DNA of 64,000 nt, from contig NC_079877.1 of the NCBI RefSeq assembly GCF_029227915.1, forward strand, positions 6,450,001 through 6,514,000, given 5' to 3'. The notes below the pieces were generated by a model that had not been told where the DNA came from, did no database searches, and saw only the letters and a list, made by a program, of their open reading frames with translations. The position numbers and the translations under genes were made by a program. This document shows, piece by piece, positions 61,870-64,000 of the stretch. Origin of the DNA: Hydractinia symbiolongicarpus. Taxonomy: Eukaryota > Cnidaria > Hydrozoa > Anthoathecata > Hydractiniidae. Within the stretch, counting starts at the first letter, position 1; each line of letters begins with the position of its first letter.

Positions 61870-63290
61870 AGGGAGTAAACTCATTTCCCGAACTTTTTTT
61901 AATATATTTTTTCACCACTAAAACGCATGAGACTTGTAGTTTTCAAAAATGTTTTTATTTTTGATGAGACGCTGAATAAAAGAAGTTTAATCGCCGGCAA
62001 ACGAAAACCCGCCATTACCCGTAAACCCCGGACTCGGCCCGTATAGTCAAAAGTATACAAAGAAAGTACCCAGGGGGTAAACTCATTTCCCGAAAGATTT
62101 TTTAAATTATTATTTCACCACTAAAGCCCATGAGACTTGTACTTTCTAAAAATGTTTTCATTTTTGATGAGACGCTGAATAAAAGAAGTTTAATCGCCGG
62201 CAAACAAAAACCCGCGACTTCCCGTAAATCACGGACTCGGCCCGTATAGTCAAAAGTATACAAAGAAAGTACCCAGGGAGTAAACTCATTTCCCGAACGA
62301 TTTTTCAAATTATTTTTTCACCACTAAAACGCATGAGACTTGTAGTTTTAAGCAATGTTTTCATTTTTGATGAGACGCCTAATGAAAGTGGTTTAATCGC
62401 CGGCAAACGAAAACCCGCGATTTCCCGTAAATCCCGGGCTTGGCCGGTATAGTCGAATGTATATAAAGAAAGTACCCTGTGAGTAAACTCATTTCCAAAA
62501 CGATTTTTTAAATTATCTTTTCACCACTAAAACGCATGAGACTTGTAGTTTTCAAAAATGTTTTCATTTTTGATGAGACGCTGAATAAAAGAAGTTTAAT
62601 CGCCGGCAAACGAAAACCTGCGATTTCCCGTAAATCCCGTACTCGGCCCGTATACTCAAAAGTATACAAAGAAAGTACCCAGGGAGTAAACTCATTTCCC
62701 AAACGATTTTTTATATTATTATTTCACCACTAAAGCCCATGAGACTTGTAGTTTTTAAAAATGTTTTCATTTTTGATGAGACGCTGAATAAAAGAAGTTT
62801 AATCGCCGGTAAACGAAAACCCGCAATTTCCCGTAAATCCCGGTCTCGGCCCGTATAGTCAAAAGTATACAAGGAAAGTACCCAGTGAGTAAACTCATTT
62901 CCTTAACGAATTTTTAAATTATTTTTTCACCACTAAAACGCATGAGACTTGTAGTTTTTAAAAATGTTTTCATTTTTGATGAGACGCTGAATAAAAGAAG
63001 TTTATTCGCCTGCACACGAAAACCTGCGATTTCCCGTAAATCCCGGACTCGGGCCGTATAGTCAAAAGTATACAAAGAAAGTACCCAGGGAGTAAACTCA
63101 TTTCCCAAACGATTTTTTAAATTATTATTTCACCACTAAAGCCCATGAGACTTGTAGTTTTGAAAAATGTTTTCATTTTTGATGAGACGCTGAATAAAAG
63201 AAGTTTAATCGCCGGCAAACGAAAACCCGCGATTTCCCGTAAATCTCGTGCTTGGCCCGTATAGTCAAAAGTATACAAAGATAGTACCCA
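61870..63290. repeat. 7-monomer (1421 bp) unit, copy 1
   Basis: Carries ATGTTTTTATTTTTGATG, CCCGCCATTACCCGTAAACC, TTGTACTTTCTAAAAATG, AAATCACGGACTC, AGCAATGTTTTC and GTATATAAAG. The same series restarts at +1421 bp. The G and F monomers at about 62,740-63,110 resemble those of the far left end. Confidence 0.82.
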
Positions 63291-64000
63291 GGGAGTAAAC
63301 TCATTTCCCGAACGTTTTTTTAATTTATTTTTTCACCACTAAAACGCATGAGACTTGTAGTTTTCAAAAATGTTTTTATTTTTGATGAGACGCTGAATAA
63401 AAGAAGTTTAATCGCCGGCAAACGAAAACCCGCCATTACCCGTAAACCCCGGACTCGGCCCGTATAGTCAAAAGTATACAAAGAAAGTACCCAAGGGGTA
63501 AACTCATTTCCCGAACGATTTTTTAAATTATTATTTCACCACTAAAGCCCATGAGACTTGTACTTTCTAAAAATGTTTTTATTTTTGATGAGACGCTGAA
63601 TAAAAGAAGTTTAATCGCCGGCAAACAAAAACCCGCGACTTCCCGTAAATCACGGACTCGGCCCGTATAGTCAAAAGTATACAAAGAAAGTACCCAGGGA
63701 GTAAACTCATTTCCCGAACGATTTTTCAAATTATTTTTTCATCACTAAAACGCATGAGACTTGTAGTTTTCAGCAATGTTTTCATTTTTGATGAGACGCC
63801 TAATGAAAGTGGTTTAATCGCCGGCAAACGAAAACCCGCGATTTCCCGTAAATCCCGGGCTTGGCCGGTATAGTCGAATGTATATAAAGAAAGTACCCTG
63901 TGAGTAAACTCATTTCCAAAACGATTTTTTAAATTATCTTTTCACCACTAAAACGCATGAGACTTGTAGTTTTCAAAAATGTTTTCATTTTTGATGAGAC
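63291..64000. repeat. 7-monomer unit, copy 2, cut by the window end
   Basis: Repeats the first half of the preceding 1421-bp unit with the same rare variants. Differences include CCCAAGGGGTAAAC near 63,491 against CCCAGGGGGTAAAC, a second ATGTTTTTATTTTTG near 63,574, and TTTTTTCATCAC near 63,735. The array runs off the end of the window. Confidence 0.82.

Larger units (their letters stand above)
1..64000. repeat. Satellite DNA array, ~203-bp monomer, ~315 head-to-tail copies
   Basis: Seen: the same ~203-bp unit recurs across the whole window with no interruption and no inverted copy. Starts of CACCACTAAA fall at 7, 210, 413 and 616, and still in register at 22948, 27819 and 63943. The unit holds, in order: CACCACTAAA; an A/T-rich dyad; GAGACG; TTTAATCGCC; a CpG-rich block (CGAAAACCCGCG, ATTTCCCGTAAATCCCG); GTATAGTC; GTATACAAAG; AGTAAACTCATTTCC; and a T-rich tail (ACGATTTTTTAAATTA). 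Monomers belong to recurring subtypes arranged as higher-order repeats. Known: arrays like this are typical of eukaryotic centromeric or pericentromeric heterochromatin. Inferred: that location applies here. The window begins and ends inside the array, so its true length is unknown. Species and satellite family not recognised. Confidence 0.98.

Noticed and set aside
1-64000. CRISPR array
   Set aside because: The repeats are ~203 bp and directly adjoining, with no unique spacers, leader or cas genes.
1-64000. rDNA intergenic spacer or tRNA/5S cluster
   Set aside because: No rRNA or tRNA stretch and no A/B-box-bearing cloverleaf is recognisable in the monomer or between units.
1-64000. Transposon, LTR or terminal-inverted-repeat element as source of the repeat
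   Set aside because: No transposase or reverse transcriptase reading frame, no terminal repeats and no target-site duplications were seen. An ancient element-derived origin cannot be excluded.
1-64000. Telomeric or simple-sequence repeat tract
   Set aside because: No TTAGGG-, TTTAGGG- or TTAGG-type run is present; the T-rich tails are short and part of the monomer.
1-64000. Bacterial or phage origin with iterons
   Set aside because: 315 units of 203 bp with higher-order structure and no genes do not fit plasmid or phage iterons, which are short and few.

Overview
The window is one uninterrupted satellite DNA array. From the first base to the last it consists of head-to-tail copies of a ~203-bp monomer, all in one orientation. 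I see no protein-coding gene, RNA gene, transposon or unique spacer. Taking the conserved CACCACTAAA as the monomer start, the first start is at 7 and the last at 63943, so about 315 monomers fit with a net length drift of only about -9 bp. This kind of array points to a eukaryotic chromosome, most plausibly centromeric or pericentromeric heterochromatin. I do not recognise the satellite family and cannot name the species.

The monomers fall into recurring subtypes, letters mine. A: CTGCGATTT, ACTCGGCC, GGGTGTAAACTAA. B, and J with GAATAACAG: TTTTTAAAAATG with ACTCGGCC. C: TTTTCAGGAATG, GAAAGTGG, GGCCGGTATAG. D, and H with ACGGTTAATG: GGCCCGTATAGTCGAATG, CCCTGTGAG. E, and I with ACGGTTAATG: CCCGAGATTT, AAAGATAG. 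F: CGCCTGCAAAC, ACTCGGGCCG. G: CCCGCAATTT, GGTCTCGG, CTAACGAATTT. D': CCTCCGATTT with CGTACTCGG. They are arranged in higher-order repeats (HORs): a 6-mer A-J-G-F-H-I (about 1-8 kb and 13-15.5 kb), a 5-mer A-B-C-D-E of 1015 bp (about 8-10, 15.5-18, 21-25.6 and 27.8-29.8 kb), and G-D-E or C-D'-G trimer-based 8-, 10- and 12-mers (about 32-48 kb).

Large near-identical segmental duplications lie over this. They are a 17-mer of 3453 bp (1.07-7.97 kb), a ~5.1-kb block copied with one 5-mer fewer (12.97-18.1 and 18.45-22.57 kb), a 15-mer of ~3046 bp (35.1-41.2 kb), a 23-monomer-offset copy (47.7-49.7 and 52.4-54.4 kb), a 21-monomer-offset copy (54.5-56.7 and 58.7-61.0 kb) and a 7-mer (61.9-64.0 kb). 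The right end, after ~54 kb, is the most diverged and holds most of the length variants.

Nothing here works as a gene system. The points of interest are the array's evolution (unequal exchange, HOR turnover), short dyads inside the monomer, a CpG-biased variant spectrum, and how far the assembly can be trusted. All boundaries were read by eye and may be off by tens of bases.
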